The notes beneath the pieces are model-generated. The model searched no databases and was not told the DNA's origin. It was given only the letters and a program-made list of their open reading frames with translations. The translations under genes were made by a program, and so were the position numbers. 64,000 nucleotides of DNA from Bacillota bacterium (lineage in GTDB: Bacteria > Bacillota > Clostridia > Oscillospirales > Ruminococcaceae), in NCBI GenBank assembly GCA_023440965.1, contig JAEZRC010000004.1:62001-126000 (forward strand), read 5' to 3'. Every line of letters begins with the position of its first letter. The stretch's first letter is position 1. Shown piece by piece: positions 7,612 through 16,209 of this stretch.

Positions 7612-8874
7612 CTATTTCTTAGAAATCATATAATCATCATAGTCATCAGATTCCTGCTTGTCTATCGCTCTCTTAATTTCATAATACTTTTCTACATTTC
7701 CATAATAAGCTTTTGTATCTGTGGGAAGTCTTTTTCTTTTAAGTTTATTCTCAACAAAATCTCTAAATAATGCATATATAAGTGCGAATGTTGGAACACC
7801 AAGTAACATACCAGTAAAACCAAACAAGCCACCACCAAGGAATATTGCAAACAGTACCCAGAAAGCAGGTAAACCGGTTGAATCACCAAGAATACGAGGA
7901 CCTAATATATTTCCGTCAAACTGCTGAAGAATTAAAATGAATATCAGGAATGGTATTACATCCCTTGGATTATCAAAAAATACGAGCATTGCACTTGGAA
8001 CAGCTCCAATAAATGGGCCAAAGAATGGAATAATATTAGTAACACCAATTATCAGACTGATAAGAACCGAATAGTTAATGCCGATAATTCTCATTATAAT
8101 AAAGCACAGTATGCCAATAATGATTGAGTCGATTATTTTACCACTGATAAAACCAATGAACATCTTATTGGATTTATGATAAACACTAAAAATTCTCTGG
8201 CATGTCCTTTTTGGGAATATTGCAAGAGTGATTTTTTTAATCTGTGCAATAAGATTTTCTTTACTTAAAAGTAGATAAACTGAAACAATAAGTCCAAGGA
8301 TGAAATCTTTAATTCCAATCAAAAAATTGAGAGCGCCTTTTGTTATGTTGGTAATAAAATTTTCAATTCCAGGCTGTTTGTTATTAATATAATTCTGTAG
8401 GTAATCGATTATATTATCAAATTCTTTTTTGTAGAAATTATTTAACTTTGGATTTTTCTCTAGAATAATATTAAATGTCTTTTGAATATCATTTATCCAG
8501 TCACCAGATTTTTTGAATATTGAAGAAATATTGCGGGCAATTTCAGGAACAATAGCATAGAAGAAAAGGCTAATAATTAATAAAAAGAATAGCATTGTAA
8601 TACAAACAGATATGCGCCTCGCTGCTTTCTTATGTGGTTTTTTTCTGCAGAACAGTTTAGCGTATGTTCGCTCAGACAGCATCATAACTGGATTTAGTAG
8701 ATATGCTATAGCAAAACCCCATATTATTGGAGAAAGTATTTTAAAAATTCTTCTGAATAACAATAGAAATCTGTCAAGCTTAAAAAGTAACATTATCATT
8801 AGAAGACTTAATGCTACAATCAATAGAATATTAAAAATCATAACCTTATTTTTTTTGTTTGTTTTGAATGGCAT
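7612..8874 (-). CDS. AI-2E family transporter (UPF0118 membrane protein)
   Basis: 420 residues with multiple hydrophobic segments in the AI-2E exporter family pattern: paired N-terminal helices, a long soluble middle part (about 120-190), then a helical membrane region containing IPFFGPFIGAVPSA and GPRILGDSTGLPAFWVLFAIFLGGGLFG, both characteristic of the family. Some members export the signal autoinducer-2 and others act as sodium/proton antiporters, so the substrate is open. The ATG follows AAAGGAGGACGAGA. A charged tail of about 50 residues ends the protein. It is transcribed alone and convergent to the sugar importer. Confidence 0.9.
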   Translation of the reverse strand: MPFKTNKKNKVMIFNILLIVALSLLMIMLLFKLDRFLLLFRRIFKILSPIIWGFAIAYLLNPVMMLSERTYAKLFCRKKPHKKAARRISVCITMLFFLLIISLFFYAIVPEIARNISSIFKKSGDWINDIQKTFNIILEKNPKLNNFYKKEFDNIIDYLQNYINNKQPGIENFITNITKGALNFLIGIKDFILGLIVSVYLLLSKENLIAQIKKITLAIFPKRTCQRIFSVYHKSNKMFIGFISGKIIDSIIIGILCFIIMRIIGINYSVLISLIIGVTNIIPFFGPFIGAVPSAMLVFFDNPRDVIPFLIFILILQQFDGNILGPRILGDSTGLPAFWVLFAIFLGGGLFGFTGMLLGVPTFALIYALFRDFVENKLKRKRLPTDTKAYYGNVEKYYEIKRAIDKQESDDYDDYMISKK

Positions 8875-8998
8875 TCTCGTCCTCCTTTCCTATATATGAA
8901 TATTATACTATATATAATTGGTAATTTCTATATAAGAAATTCAAAATTCACATATATTTAATTATAAAGCTTTAAGTAATAAAATAATAAAATACAGG

Positions 8999-9026
8999 TT
9001 GAAATTATATGAAGTTATGATATAAT
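8999..9026 (+). promoter_or_regulatory. Promoter of pcrA
   Basis: TTGAAA (8999-9004), 16-bp spacer ending in TGA (extended -10), TATAAT (9021-9026). The ATG is 33 bp beyond the -10 box. Confidence 0.75.
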
Positions 9027-9058
9027 AAGAAAAAGAAAATCTGGAATGGAGTAGAGTA

Positions 9059-11425
9059 ATGGTAATAGCAAATGATTTCCTTGTAAATAAAAAAAATGCG
9101 CTGAAAAAGTATTTTAATAGAATGAATGACAAGCAGCAGGATGCTGTTTTTACTGTCAATGGCCCTATATTAATTCTAGCTGGAGCAGGTAGCGGTAAAA
9201 CAACCGTCCTTGTTAACAGAATAGCAAATATGATTCACTTTGGCAATGCTTATAATAACAATAATCTTCCAGCATTTATAACAGATGACGATATGGACTT
9301 TCTAAAGAAATATGTAGAAGGCAGCGAAACAGACGAGGATAGATTAAAGGATATCATTTCTGTTGATTGTGTTCAGCCTTGGAGTATTCTTGCAATTACA
9401 TTCACAAACAAAGCAGCAGGTGAACTCAAAGATAGGCTTGAAAAAATGCTTGGTGAGCAGTCACAGGGTATTGTGGCAGCAACCTTCCACTCAACCTGCG
9501 TCAGAATACTAAGGCAGGAAATTGAAAGACTCGGATATAATAAAAGCTTTACAATTTATGATAGTGATGATCAGCAAAGACTTATTAAAGCTTGTCTTGC
9601 TGACCTTGAAATAAACGAGAAAATGTTCCCTCCGAGAGCAATTCTATCCGAAATCAGCAGACAGAAAGACAATATGGTTTCAACTGAGCAGTATGAAAAA
9701 GAAGCTCACGGCGACTATAGAAAAATGGTTATCTCAAGAATATATAAGCTGTATCAGAGCCGACTTTTCTCAGCAAATGCAGTTGACTTTGATGATATAA
9801 TCAATCTTACAGTAAAACTTTTTGAACAGTTCCCAGATGTTCTTAATCATTATCAGAATAGATTTAAATATATTCTTGTTGATGAGTATCAGGACACTAA
9901 TCAGGTTCAGTATAAGCTTGTCAGTATGCTCTCACAAAAGCACCAGAATCTCTGTGTTGTCGGTGATGATGATCAGAGTATCTATAAGTTCAGAGGTGCT
10001 ACAATCGAGAACATTCTCTCTTTTGAAGAACAATTCACGAATGCAAAGGTTATTCGTCTTGAACAGAATTATCGGTCAACGCAGAATATTCTTTCTGTCG
10101 CAAATGAGCTTATTAAAAATAATATGGGCCGAAAGGGCAAGAACCTTTGGACTTCAAGTGGCGACGGAAGCAAAGTTGTAGTATTCAAATCTGCTAATGA
10201 AGCAGGCGAATCAAAGTTCGTTGCTGAAACAATACTTGATGGCGTTAAGGCTGGGAACAAGTTCAACGACTATGCTGTCCTATATCGTATGAACGCACAG
10301 TCAAACAGCATTGAAAAAGCTTTGATTGCAAGTGGCATTCCTTATAAAATTTTCGGCGGACAAAAATTCTATGACAGAAAAGAAATCAAAGACATGATTT
10401 CATATCTTGCTGTTATAAATAATCCGTCGGATATGTTAAGACTTAAGAGAATAATAAACGAGCCAAAGAGAAGCATAGGTAATGCAACAGTAACAGTTCT
10501 TGAACAAATTACTTCTGACTTAGGGTTAACTCCTATTGAAATACTCCGTGACGCTGCGCAGTATGCCCCTCTTGCGAAGAAATCAAAGCCGCTTGTTGAT
10601 GTTGCAAAAATGTTTGATAAATTAACTGCTTTCGCTGAAAAAAATACACTGGATGCTTTACTCGATGAATTACTTGACGTAACTGGCTACCTAGCATATA
10701 TGAAATCACTCGGTGAAGAGGGTGTAATGCGACTTGAAAATATTAACGAGTTGAAATCAACTATGGTAACATATACTCAAGAGGCTCAAGAGCCTTCACT
10801 TTCTGGTTTCCTTGAAGAAGTTGCTTTGTACACAGACATAGACCAGCTTGATGAAGATAGTGACTATGTTGTAATGATGACTATGCACGCTGCAAAAGGT
10901 CTTGAATTCCCTAATGTTTTTATCGTGGGAATGGAAGAAAATATCTTTCCAGGGGCTAGAAGCATTGCAAATGAGGAAGATATTGAGGAGGAGCGTCGAC
11001 TTGCTTATGTTGGAATAACAAGAGCAAAAAAGAATCTCTATCTTACTCACGCTGTTGAAAGAATGCTTTTTGGCAACACAAACCGTAATCGTGTTTCACG
11101 ATTTATAAAGGAACTTCCTGCTGAGTATATTGAAAATCAGCAACAGCAAATTGAAAGATTTCAAAGCAACGCTAATACTTCAAAAATTATTGCTTCAACA
11201 AATATCTCACTTCAGGAACAGCTTGCAAATAAAAAGCGTAATGAAAAGCATAATACTCTTAATGTTGACTTTGCTGTCGGCGATAGGGTTTCTCACAACA
11301 TTTTTGGTGAAGGAACAGTTATATCGGCAACGAAAATGTCAAACGATACTATGCTTGAGGTTGCCTTTGACGTCAAGGGTACGAAAAAAATTATGGCAAA
11401 CTTCGCAAAAATCAAGAAGATATAA
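9059..11425 (+). CDS. pcrA: ATP-dependent DNA helicase, PcrA/UvrD type
   Basis: 788-residue superfamily 1A 3'-5' helicase for nucleotide-excision repair and removal of RecA or replication roadblocks. Helicase motifs are in order: AGAGSGKT at 41-48, FTNKAA, DEYQDTN, GDDDQSIYKFRGA, QNYRST, MTMHAAKGLEFPNV and EERRLAYVGITRAKK. The C-terminal VGDRVSHNIFGEGTVI is the Tudor-like domain that binds RNA polymerase in PcrA. About 40 residues more than in B. subtilis PcrA lie between motif I and motif Ia. It is monocistronic with its own promoter and terminator. The ribosome binding site (GGAGTAGAG) is modest. Confidence 0.93.
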   Translation: MVIANDFLVNKKNALKKYFNRMNDKQQDAVFTVNGPILILAGAGSGKTTVLVNRIANMIHFGNAYNNNNLPAFITDDDMDFLKKYVEGSETDEDRLKDIISVDCVQPWSILAITFTNKAAGELKDRLEKMLGEQSQGIVAATFHSTCVRILRQEIERLGYNKSFTIYDSDDQQRLIKACLADLEINEKMFPPRAILSEISRQKDNMVSTEQYEKEAHGDYRKMVISRIYKLYQSRLFSANAVDFDDIINLTVKLFEQFPDVLNHYQNRFKYILVDEYQDTNQVQYKLVSMLSQKHQNLCVVGDDDQSIYKFRGATIENILSFEEQFTNAKVIRLEQNYRSTQNILSVANELIKNNMGRKGKNLWTSSGDGSKVVVFKSANEAGESKFVAETILDGVKAGNKFNDYAVLYRMNAQSNSIEKALIASGIPYKIFGGQKFYDRKEIKDMISYLAVINNPSDMLRLKRIINEPKRSIGNATVTVLEQITSDLGLTPIEILRDAAQYAPLAKKSKPLVDVAKMFDKLTAFAEKNTLDALLDELLDVTGYLAYMKSLGEEGVMRLENINELKSTMVTYTQEAQEPSLSGFLEEVALYTDIDQLDEDSDYVVMMTMHAAKGLEFPNVFIVGMEENIFPGARSIANEEDIEEERRLAYVGITRAKKNLYLTHAVERMLFGNTNRNRVSRFIKELPAEYIENQQQQIERFQSNANTSKIIASTNISLQEQLANKKRNEKHNTLNVDFAVGDRVSHNIFGEGTVISATKMSNDTMLEVAFDVKGTKKIMANFAKIKKI

Positions 11426-11429
11426 ATAC

Positions 11430-11464
11430 ATATCCTTCATCTTTATGGTGAAGGATATTTTATT
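11430..11464 (+). terminator. Terminator of pcrA
   Basis: 10-bp perfect stem (ATATCCTTCA at 11430-11439 with TGAAGGATAT at 11449-11458), 9-nt loop, followed by TTTTATT. Confidence 0.85.
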
Positions 11465-11502
11465 AACAAATTGTATATTTTGAACTTATTTTTAAAAAAT
11501 TA

Positions 11503-11531
11503 TTGACAAATAAGTTTGATAAGCGTATATT
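11503..11531 (+). promoter_or_regulatory. Promoter of the shikimate operon leader
   Basis: Consensus TTGACA (11503-11508), 17-bp spacer, TATATT (11526-11531). It lies 28 bp upstream of the leader-peptide ATG and about 280 bp upstream of the first enzyme gene, so the transcript begins with a long leader. Confidence 0.85.
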
Positions 11532-11558
11532 AATATTAATAAATTAAAGGAGAACAGT

Positions 11559-11681
11559 ATGTCAGTATTATCAATTGCTATCAGCTTTACATACTTTTTT
11601 AGCTTGAGCTTTTATTTTGGCTTCAAGTTTTTTTGGCGTGGGAAAAGCTGCTGCAGTAAGATAACAAGTGTATTGGCATAG
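11559..11681 (+). CDS. Aromatic-amino-acid-rich leader peptide (attenuation of the aro operon)
   Basis: A 40-residue reading frame with a strong ribosome binding site (AAAGGAG, 7 bp before ATG) and a TAG stop at 11679-11681. Residues 10-26 read FTYFFSLSFYFGFKFFW: eight Phe, two Tyr and one Trp, or 11 aromatics in 17 positions. The rest is ordinary (MSVLSIAIS before, RGKSCCSKITSVLA after). A promoter lies just upstream and a strong terminator 27 nt after the stop, before the DAHP synthase gene. This is the layout of a Phe-type leader peptide, where stalling at Phe/Tyr/Trp codons decides termination. The peptide itself is probably not functional. The family-level idea comes from pheA/trp attenuators; its use here is inference. 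Confidence 0.85.
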   Translation: MSVLSIAISFTYFFSLSFYFGFKFFWRGKSCCSKITSVLA

Positions 11682-11719
11682 TTAAATATAAATACTTGTG
11701 TTTTAATGTTCGTAGCTTT
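11644..11719 (+). promoter_or_regulatory. Candidate antiterminator structure in the aro leader
   Basis: Manual pairing: AAAGCTGC (11644-11651, inside leader codons 29-31) can pair with GTAGCTTT (11712-11719) over 8 bp with one G-U. The second segment overlaps the 5' arm of the terminator, so the two folds exclude each other. Between them lies a hairpin (ACAAG...TATT at 11664-11674 with AATACTTGT at 11691-11699), which a ribosome at the leader stop codon would cover. The pairing is modest and not energy-calculated. Confidence 0.45.
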
Positions 11720-11742
11720 ATTGTAAGGCTACGAACTTTTTT
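11708..11742 (+). terminator. Attenuator terminator upstream of DAHP synthase
   Basis: GTTCGTAGC (11708-11716) pairs with GCTACGAAC (11728-11736) in a 9-bp perfect stem, followed directly by TTTTTT. It stands between the leader peptide and the first aro gene with no other gene to terminate, so it must act on the leader transcript. Confidence 0.9.
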
Positions 11743-11808
11743 GTTTGTTTACTTGTTGTGATAGTGCACGATTACAACTTGAAATAATAATTTTTTGGAG
11801 GATTTAAA

Positions 11809-12819
11809 ATGATAGTAATTCTTAAGCAGAATGTTGAAAAAAATCAGATTGAGGAATTGATAAAATGGCTCTCAAGTTTTGATGTAAAAGTAAATCATGT
11901 TGAGGGTACACAGAAAAGTATTCTCGGCCTTATCGGCGATACGACAAAAATTGATATTGAAAGTGTTAAGGCAAAGGATATCGTTGAAAATGTTCAGCGA
12001 ATTCAGGAACCTTTCAAGAACACAAACAGAAAGTTTCATCCTGATGATTCGGTGATTGACGTTTTGGGGAGAAAAGTCGGTGGCGGTTCATTCAATGTAA
12101 TAGCAGGTCCTTGTTCTGTTGAAAGTGAGGAGCAGATTATAACAACAGCAATGGCTGTTAAAGAAGCAGGAGCAACAATGTTGCGTGGTGGTGCATTTAA
12201 ACCGAGAACCTCACCTTATGCTTTCCAGGGACTTCGTGCTGATGGAATCGAGCTTCTTTTAGCGGCTAAAAAAGCAACAGGACTCCCTATCGTAACAGAA
12301 ATTATGTCACTTGCACATCTTGACTTGTTCGCAGATGTTGATATAATTCAGGTAGGGGCAAGAAATATGCAGAATTTCGAATTGCTCAAAGCACTCGGTC
12401 ATTCAGACAAGCCTATACTTTTAAAAAGAGGACTTGCAAACACTATTGAAGAGCTTTTAATGTCTGCTGAATACATTTCAGCAGGTGGAAATCAAAATAT
12501 TATTCTTTGCGAAAGAGGAATAAGAACCTTTGAACCAAAGACAAGAAATACACTCGATATTTCAGCAATCCCATTGTTAAAACAGCTCACACATCTTCCT
12601 GTTGTAGTTGATCCAAGTCATGCTGCTGGTATTACTTCACTTGTTGAGCCTTTATCACTTGCGGCAATAGCTTGTGGAACAGACGGATTGATAATAGAAG
12701 TACACAACGATCCAAAGAATGCTCTTTCTGACGGTGCTCAATCACTAACACCAGAACAGTTCTCAAAAATTATGACAAAAATTAAGGCACAGGCAGATTT
12801 TTCAGGAAAGAAATTGTAA
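11809..12819 (+). CDS. aroF: 3-deoxy-7-phosphoheptulonate (DAHP) synthase, type I beta
   Basis: First step of the shikimate pathway: phosphoenolpyruvate plus erythrose 4-phosphate to DAHP. 336 residues. The N-terminal ~70 residues form the ferredoxin-like regulatory domain seen in Thermotoga-type enzymes, where Tyr or Phe bind. The barrel follows: AGPCSVES with metal-ligand Cys102, GGAFKPRTSPY at 127-137, QVGARNMQNF at 181-190, LLKRG at 204-208 and VDPSHAAG at 267-274. GGAGG precedes the ATG. It heads the operon behind the aromatic leader peptide, and may in addition be feedback-controlled through its own N-terminal domain. Confidence 0.95.
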   Translation: MIVILKQNVEKNQIEELIKWLSSFDVKVNHVEGTQKSILGLIGDTTKIDIESVKAKDIVENVQRIQEPFKNTNRKFHPDDSVIDVLGRKVGGGSFNVIAGPCSVESEEQIITTAMAVKEAGATMLRGGAFKPRTSPYAFQGLRADGIELLLAAKKATGLPIVTEIMSLAHLDLFADVDIIQVGARNMQNFELLKALGHSDKPILLKRGLANTIEELLMSAEYISAGGNQNIILCERGIRTFEPKTRNTLDISAIPLLKQLTHLPVVVDPSHAAGITSLVEPLSLAAIACGTDGLIIEVHNDPKNALSDGAQSLTPEQFSKIMTKIKAQADFSGKKL

Positions 12820-12843
12820 TCATTATAGAAAGGCAGAAAACTT

Positions 12844-13902
12844 ATGCAGACAATTCAGATAAACGCATCTTCAAGCTATAATATTTATGTGGGGGAGGGA
12901 ATCCTGTCACAAAGCGGTGAAATTATTAGTAAGATTAAAGCTTATAAAACAGCCGTAATTGTGACTGATGATATTGTTGAAAAACTGTACGGAGATATAG
13001 TTTTAAAATCACTTGAGAAAAGTGGCATTAAAGCAACTATATTCGCTTTTAAAAATGGAGAGGAGTCCAAATCCCATAAAACTCTGATAGCTCTGTATGA
13101 GTTCCTGTCACAAAATTCAATTTCAAGAACCGACCTAATTATAGCTCTCGGTGGCGGAGTAGTCGGCGACCTTACTGGCTTTGCGTCAGCAACATACCTT
13201 CGTGGGCTTGATTTTGTACAGATTCCGACAACCTTACTCGCTCAGACTGATTCATCAATCGGTGGCAAAACCGCAGTGAATATTGCTTCAGGTAAGAACC
13301 TCGTCGGTGCTTTCAAGCAACCTAAATGCGTTATATGTGATACCGCAACCTTAAAAACCCTTTCTGATGAATTTTATTCTGATGGTATGTCTGAGATAAT
13401 AAAATACGGAATGATTAAAAGCAAAAGCCTTTTTGATACTCTTTCAAAGGGCATAAAAGATACTCAGCTATTTGGTGTCATAACTGAATGTATTAATATA
13501 AAAAAAGCTGTTGTAGAGGGTGATGAGTTTGATAAGGGCGAGAGAATGCTCCTGAATTTCGGTCATACATTCGGTCACGCTATCGAAAAAGCATACAACT
13601 ACACAGGCATTACTCACGGAAAAGCCGTAGCAATAGGTATGATGATAATATCTGCATATTCAGAAAAAGCAGGAATAACAGAAGAAGGCACAACAGAAAA
13701 GCTCAAAGCCTGCCTTGAGAAATATAATCTTCCTTTCGGCACAGATTTTAAGGTTTCAGAACTTATAGGCACCTGCCTTAATGATAAAAAGCGTGAAACC
13801 GATAAAATAAATTTAATACTATGTAACGACATCGGCAAAAGCAAAATTAAAAAGCTTTCTATTCCTGATTTCTACAAATTAATGGAGGTTGCCGATGTAT
13901 AA
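12844..13902 (+). CDS. aroB: 3-dehydroquinate synthase
   Basis: Second shikimate step: cyclises DAHP to 3-dehydroquinate using NAD+ and a divalent metal. 352 residues. GGGVVGDLTGFASATYLRG near residue 100 is the NAD-binding glycine loop, QTDSSIGGKTAVN follows, and the metal-ligand region GHTFGHAIE lies near 240. The ATG is 24 bp after the aroF stop, preceded by AAAGGCAG. Its 3' end overlaps the next gene's start, so translation is probably coupled. Confidence 0.95.
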   Translation: MQTIQINASSSYNIYVGEGILSQSGEIISKIKAYKTAVIVTDDIVEKLYGDIVLKSLEKSGIKATIFAFKNGEESKSHKTLIALYEFLSQNSISRTDLIIALGGGVVGDLTGFASATYLRGLDFVQIPTTLLAQTDSSIGGKTAVNIASGKNLVGAFKQPKCVICDTATLKTLSDEFYSDGMSEIIKYGMIKSKSLFDTLSKGIKDTQLFGVITECINIKKAVVEGDEFDKGERMLLNFGHTFGHAIEKAYNYTGITHGKAVAIGMMIISAYSEKAGITEEGTTEKLKACLEKYNLPFGTDFKVSELIGTCLNDKKRETDKINLILCNDIGKSKIKKLSIPDFYKLMEVADV

Positions 13903-15127
13903 TGTAAAAATAGAGCCAAGCCTTTTAAAAGGCAAAGTATCTGCACCGCCTTCAAAAAGTGTTGCTCACAGGCTCCTTATCTGTGCAGCATTATCAAGTG
14001 GAACTTCTAAAATAAGCGGTCTTTCTTTATCAAAGGATATTATTGCTACCATTGACGCATTAAAGTCACTTGGCGCAGAAATTACTGTCGAGGGTAATAT
14101 TGCAATAATCAAAGGAATAAATAGTATTCCAAAGTTAGCAACAATCGACTGCAATGAATCTGGTTCAACTCTTCGATTTTTAATTCCAATAGCAACAGCT
14201 TTAGGTGTAAGCACAACTTTTTTGGGAAAAGGTAAGCTCCCAGAACGCCCGATAACTCCATACCTTGAGGAACTAACAAAAAAGGGAATAGCATTTGATT
14301 ACAACAATACAATGCCATTTTCGGTTTCAGGGAATTTAAAGTCGGGTATATTTTCACTTGCTGGAAATATCAGTTCACAATTTATAACTGGCTTGCTTTT
14401 TGCTTTGCCGTTACTTAATGGTGATAGTGAAATTGCTCTCAAATCAAAGCTTGAATCAAAGCCATATGTTGATATTACAATAAATTGTCTTTTAAAATTC
14501 GGCGTAAGTATTACCGAAACTGAACAAGGGTATTCCATAAAGGGCAATCAGAAATATAGCCCAGCTGATATAAAAGTTGAGGGTGATTATTCGCAGGCAG
14601 CTTTTTTATATGTTGCAAATGCACTTGGTTCAGAGATTGAAATTAATAATTTAAATACATCGTCATTCCAAGGCGACAAGAAAATTATTGAAATTATAAG
14701 TAAAATAAGCTATAATAATAAAATGAAAGCATTTGAGGTTGACGGCTCTAATATTCCTGATATTGTCCCAATCATGACAGTTCTTGCTTGTTTCTGTGAA
14801 GGCAGATCGAAAATTTTTAATGTTGCCCGTTTGAGAATTAAGGAAAGTGACCGTCTTGAATCAATCTCTTCTTGCATTAATAAAATCGGCGGAAGTGTTA
14901 CATCGACCGAAGATTCACTTATTATTAATGGGGTTGAGAATTTTACAGGTGGAGAAGTCGACAGCTTCAATGATCATAGAATAGCAATGTCAATGGCAGT
15001 ATGTGCGACAAGATGCAAAAAACCATTGATTATAAAAAATGCTTCGTCTGTTGAAAAATCCTGGCCGGATTTTTTTGAACAATACAAAAAGCTTGGGGGA
15101 AAAGTAAATGTCTTCGATATGGAATAA
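13895..15127 (+). CDS. aroA: 3-phosphoshikimate 1-carboxyvinyltransferase (EPSP synthase)
   Basis: Sixth shikimate step: joins phosphoenolpyruvate to shikimate 3-phosphate. 410 residues. I see APPSKSVAHRLLICAAL near the N-terminus, CNESGSTLRF near residue 87 (in place of the GNAGT loop of enterobacterial enzymes), RIKESDRL and DHRIAMSMAVCA. The loop differs from the GNAGTAMRP of glyphosate-sensitive class I enzymes and suits a Firmicutes subtype. I placed the start at ATG 13895 behind GGAGG with a 6-bp spacer, not at the TTG two codons earlier. It overlaps aroB by 8 bp and aroC by 20 bp. Confidence 0.94.
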   Translation: MYNVKIEPSLLKGKVSAPPSKSVAHRLLICAALSSGTSKISGLSLSKDIIATIDALKSLGAEITVEGNIAIIKGINSIPKLATIDCNESGSTLRFLIPIATALGVSTTFLGKGKLPERPITPYLEELTKKGIAFDYNNTMPFSVSGNLKSGIFSLAGNISSQFITGLLFALPLLNGDSEIALKSKLESKPYVDITINCLLKFGVSITETEQGYSIKGNQKYSPADIKVEGDYSQAAFLYVANALGSEIEINNLNTSSFQGDKKIIEIISKISYNNKMKAFEVDGSNIPDIVPIMTVLACFCEGRSKIFNVARLRIKESDRLESISSCINKIGGSVTSTEDSLIINGVENFTGGEVDSFNDHRIAMSMAVCATRCKKPLIIKNASSVEKSWPDFFEQYKKLGGKVNVFDME

Positions 15128-16199
15128 TAACATCAGCGTTTCTATTTTCGGTGAGTCACATGGCCCTGCAATCGGAGTTGTAATTGATAAACTGCCTTGT
15201 GGAGAGTATGTAAATATGGATGAGGTTCTTGCTGTTATGGCAAGAAGAGCACCAAAGCAGGATAAGACATCGACTCAGAGAAGAGAAAAAGATCTCCCAC
15301 AGATTATGTCAGGGTTGCTTAATAATAAGACTACTGGAACACCTTTATGTGCTTTTATCCCTAATGAAGACGCTCACTCTAATGATTATTCAAATGTATC
15401 AAGACTTGCACGTCCTGGTCACGCTGACTATACTGGTGCAATAAGATACCGAGGATTCAATGATGTTCGTGGCGGCGGGCATTTTTCAGGAAGGCTGACA
15501 GCTCCGCTTGTATTTGCTGGTGCAGTATGTGCACAGATTCTTGAAAGAAGAGGAATCTATACTGGTGCACATATTTATTCAATACATAATACAAATGATA
15601 CTCCTTTTGACCCAATCTCAGTGAGTCGTGAACAGATCCTTGATCTTAGAATAAAAGACTTTCCTGTGCTAAATGATAAAAAGGGTGCTTTGATGATAAA
15701 GGATGTTGAAAAAGCAAGAGAATCGCTTGACTCATTGGGCGGTGTTATTGAATGTTGCTCAATAAATGTTCCAGCAGGAATCGGTTCACCGATTTTTGAT
15801 GGACTTGAAAATAACATAGCACAGCTCATTTTTGGAATTCCAGCTGTAAAAGGCCTTGAATTTGGTGCAGGTTTTAATTGCTCAAAAATGCTTGGTAGTG
15901 AAAATAACGATGAATTTTATGTTGATGAGCACGGCCATGTTGTTACAAAAACAAATTACCATGGCGGAATTTTAGGTGGTATTTCTTCAGGAATGCCTAT
16001 TACTTTAAAAGTTGCCTTCAAGCCGACTCCTTCAATAGCAAGACCACAGGAAACTATTGATTATAGCGCATTGAAGAATGAAACTATCAACATCAAAGGC
16101 AGACACGATCCTTGTGTTGTTCCTCGAGCAGTACCTTGTGTTGAAGCTGCTGTTAATATTGCATTACTTTCAAATATGATTGATTACCCTAATTTCTAA
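15108..16199 (+). CDS. aroC: Chorismate synthase
   Basis: Last step to chorismate, a trans 1,4-elimination of phosphate from EPSP that needs reduced FMN. 363 residues. Signatures: FGESHGPAIG at the N-terminus, RPGHADYTGAIRYRGFNDVRG near residue 102, and GRHDPCVVPRAVP near the C-terminus. The start lies 20 bp inside aroA with GGGGGAAA as ribosome binding site. With aroF, aroB and aroA it gives four of the seven steps. Shikimate dehydrogenase and kinase are not in the operon, and dehydroquinase (aroQ) is at 63049. Confidence 0.95.
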   Translation: MSSIWNNNISVSIFGESHGPAIGVVIDKLPCGEYVNMDEVLAVMARRAPKQDKTSTQRREKDLPQIMSGLLNNKTTGTPLCAFIPNEDAHSNDYSNVSRLARPGHADYTGAIRYRGFNDVRGGGHFSGRLTAPLVFAGAVCAQILERRGIYTGAHIYSIHNTNDTPFDPISVSREQILDLRIKDFPVLNDKKGALMIKDVEKARESLDSLGGVIECCSINVPAGIGSPIFDGLENNIAQLIFGIPAVKGLEFGAGFNCSKMLGSENNDEFYVDEHGHVVTKTNYHGGILGGISSGMPITLKVAFKPTPSIARPQETIDYSALKNETINIKGRHDPCVVPRAVPCVEAAVNIALLSNMIDYPNF

Positions 16200-16209
16200 G
16201 GAGATTTTA

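Noticed and set aside
7534..7770. A 78-codon plus-strand frame across the end of the MalG-like gene
   Set aside because: It runs through a bidirectional terminator and then antisense to the AI-2E-family gene; hydrophobic content comes from the reverse strand.
11431..11808. T-box riboswitch in front of DAHP synthase
   Set aside because: No GGTGGNACCGCG-type T-box sequence is present; a translated aromatic-rich frame and a simple terminator are.
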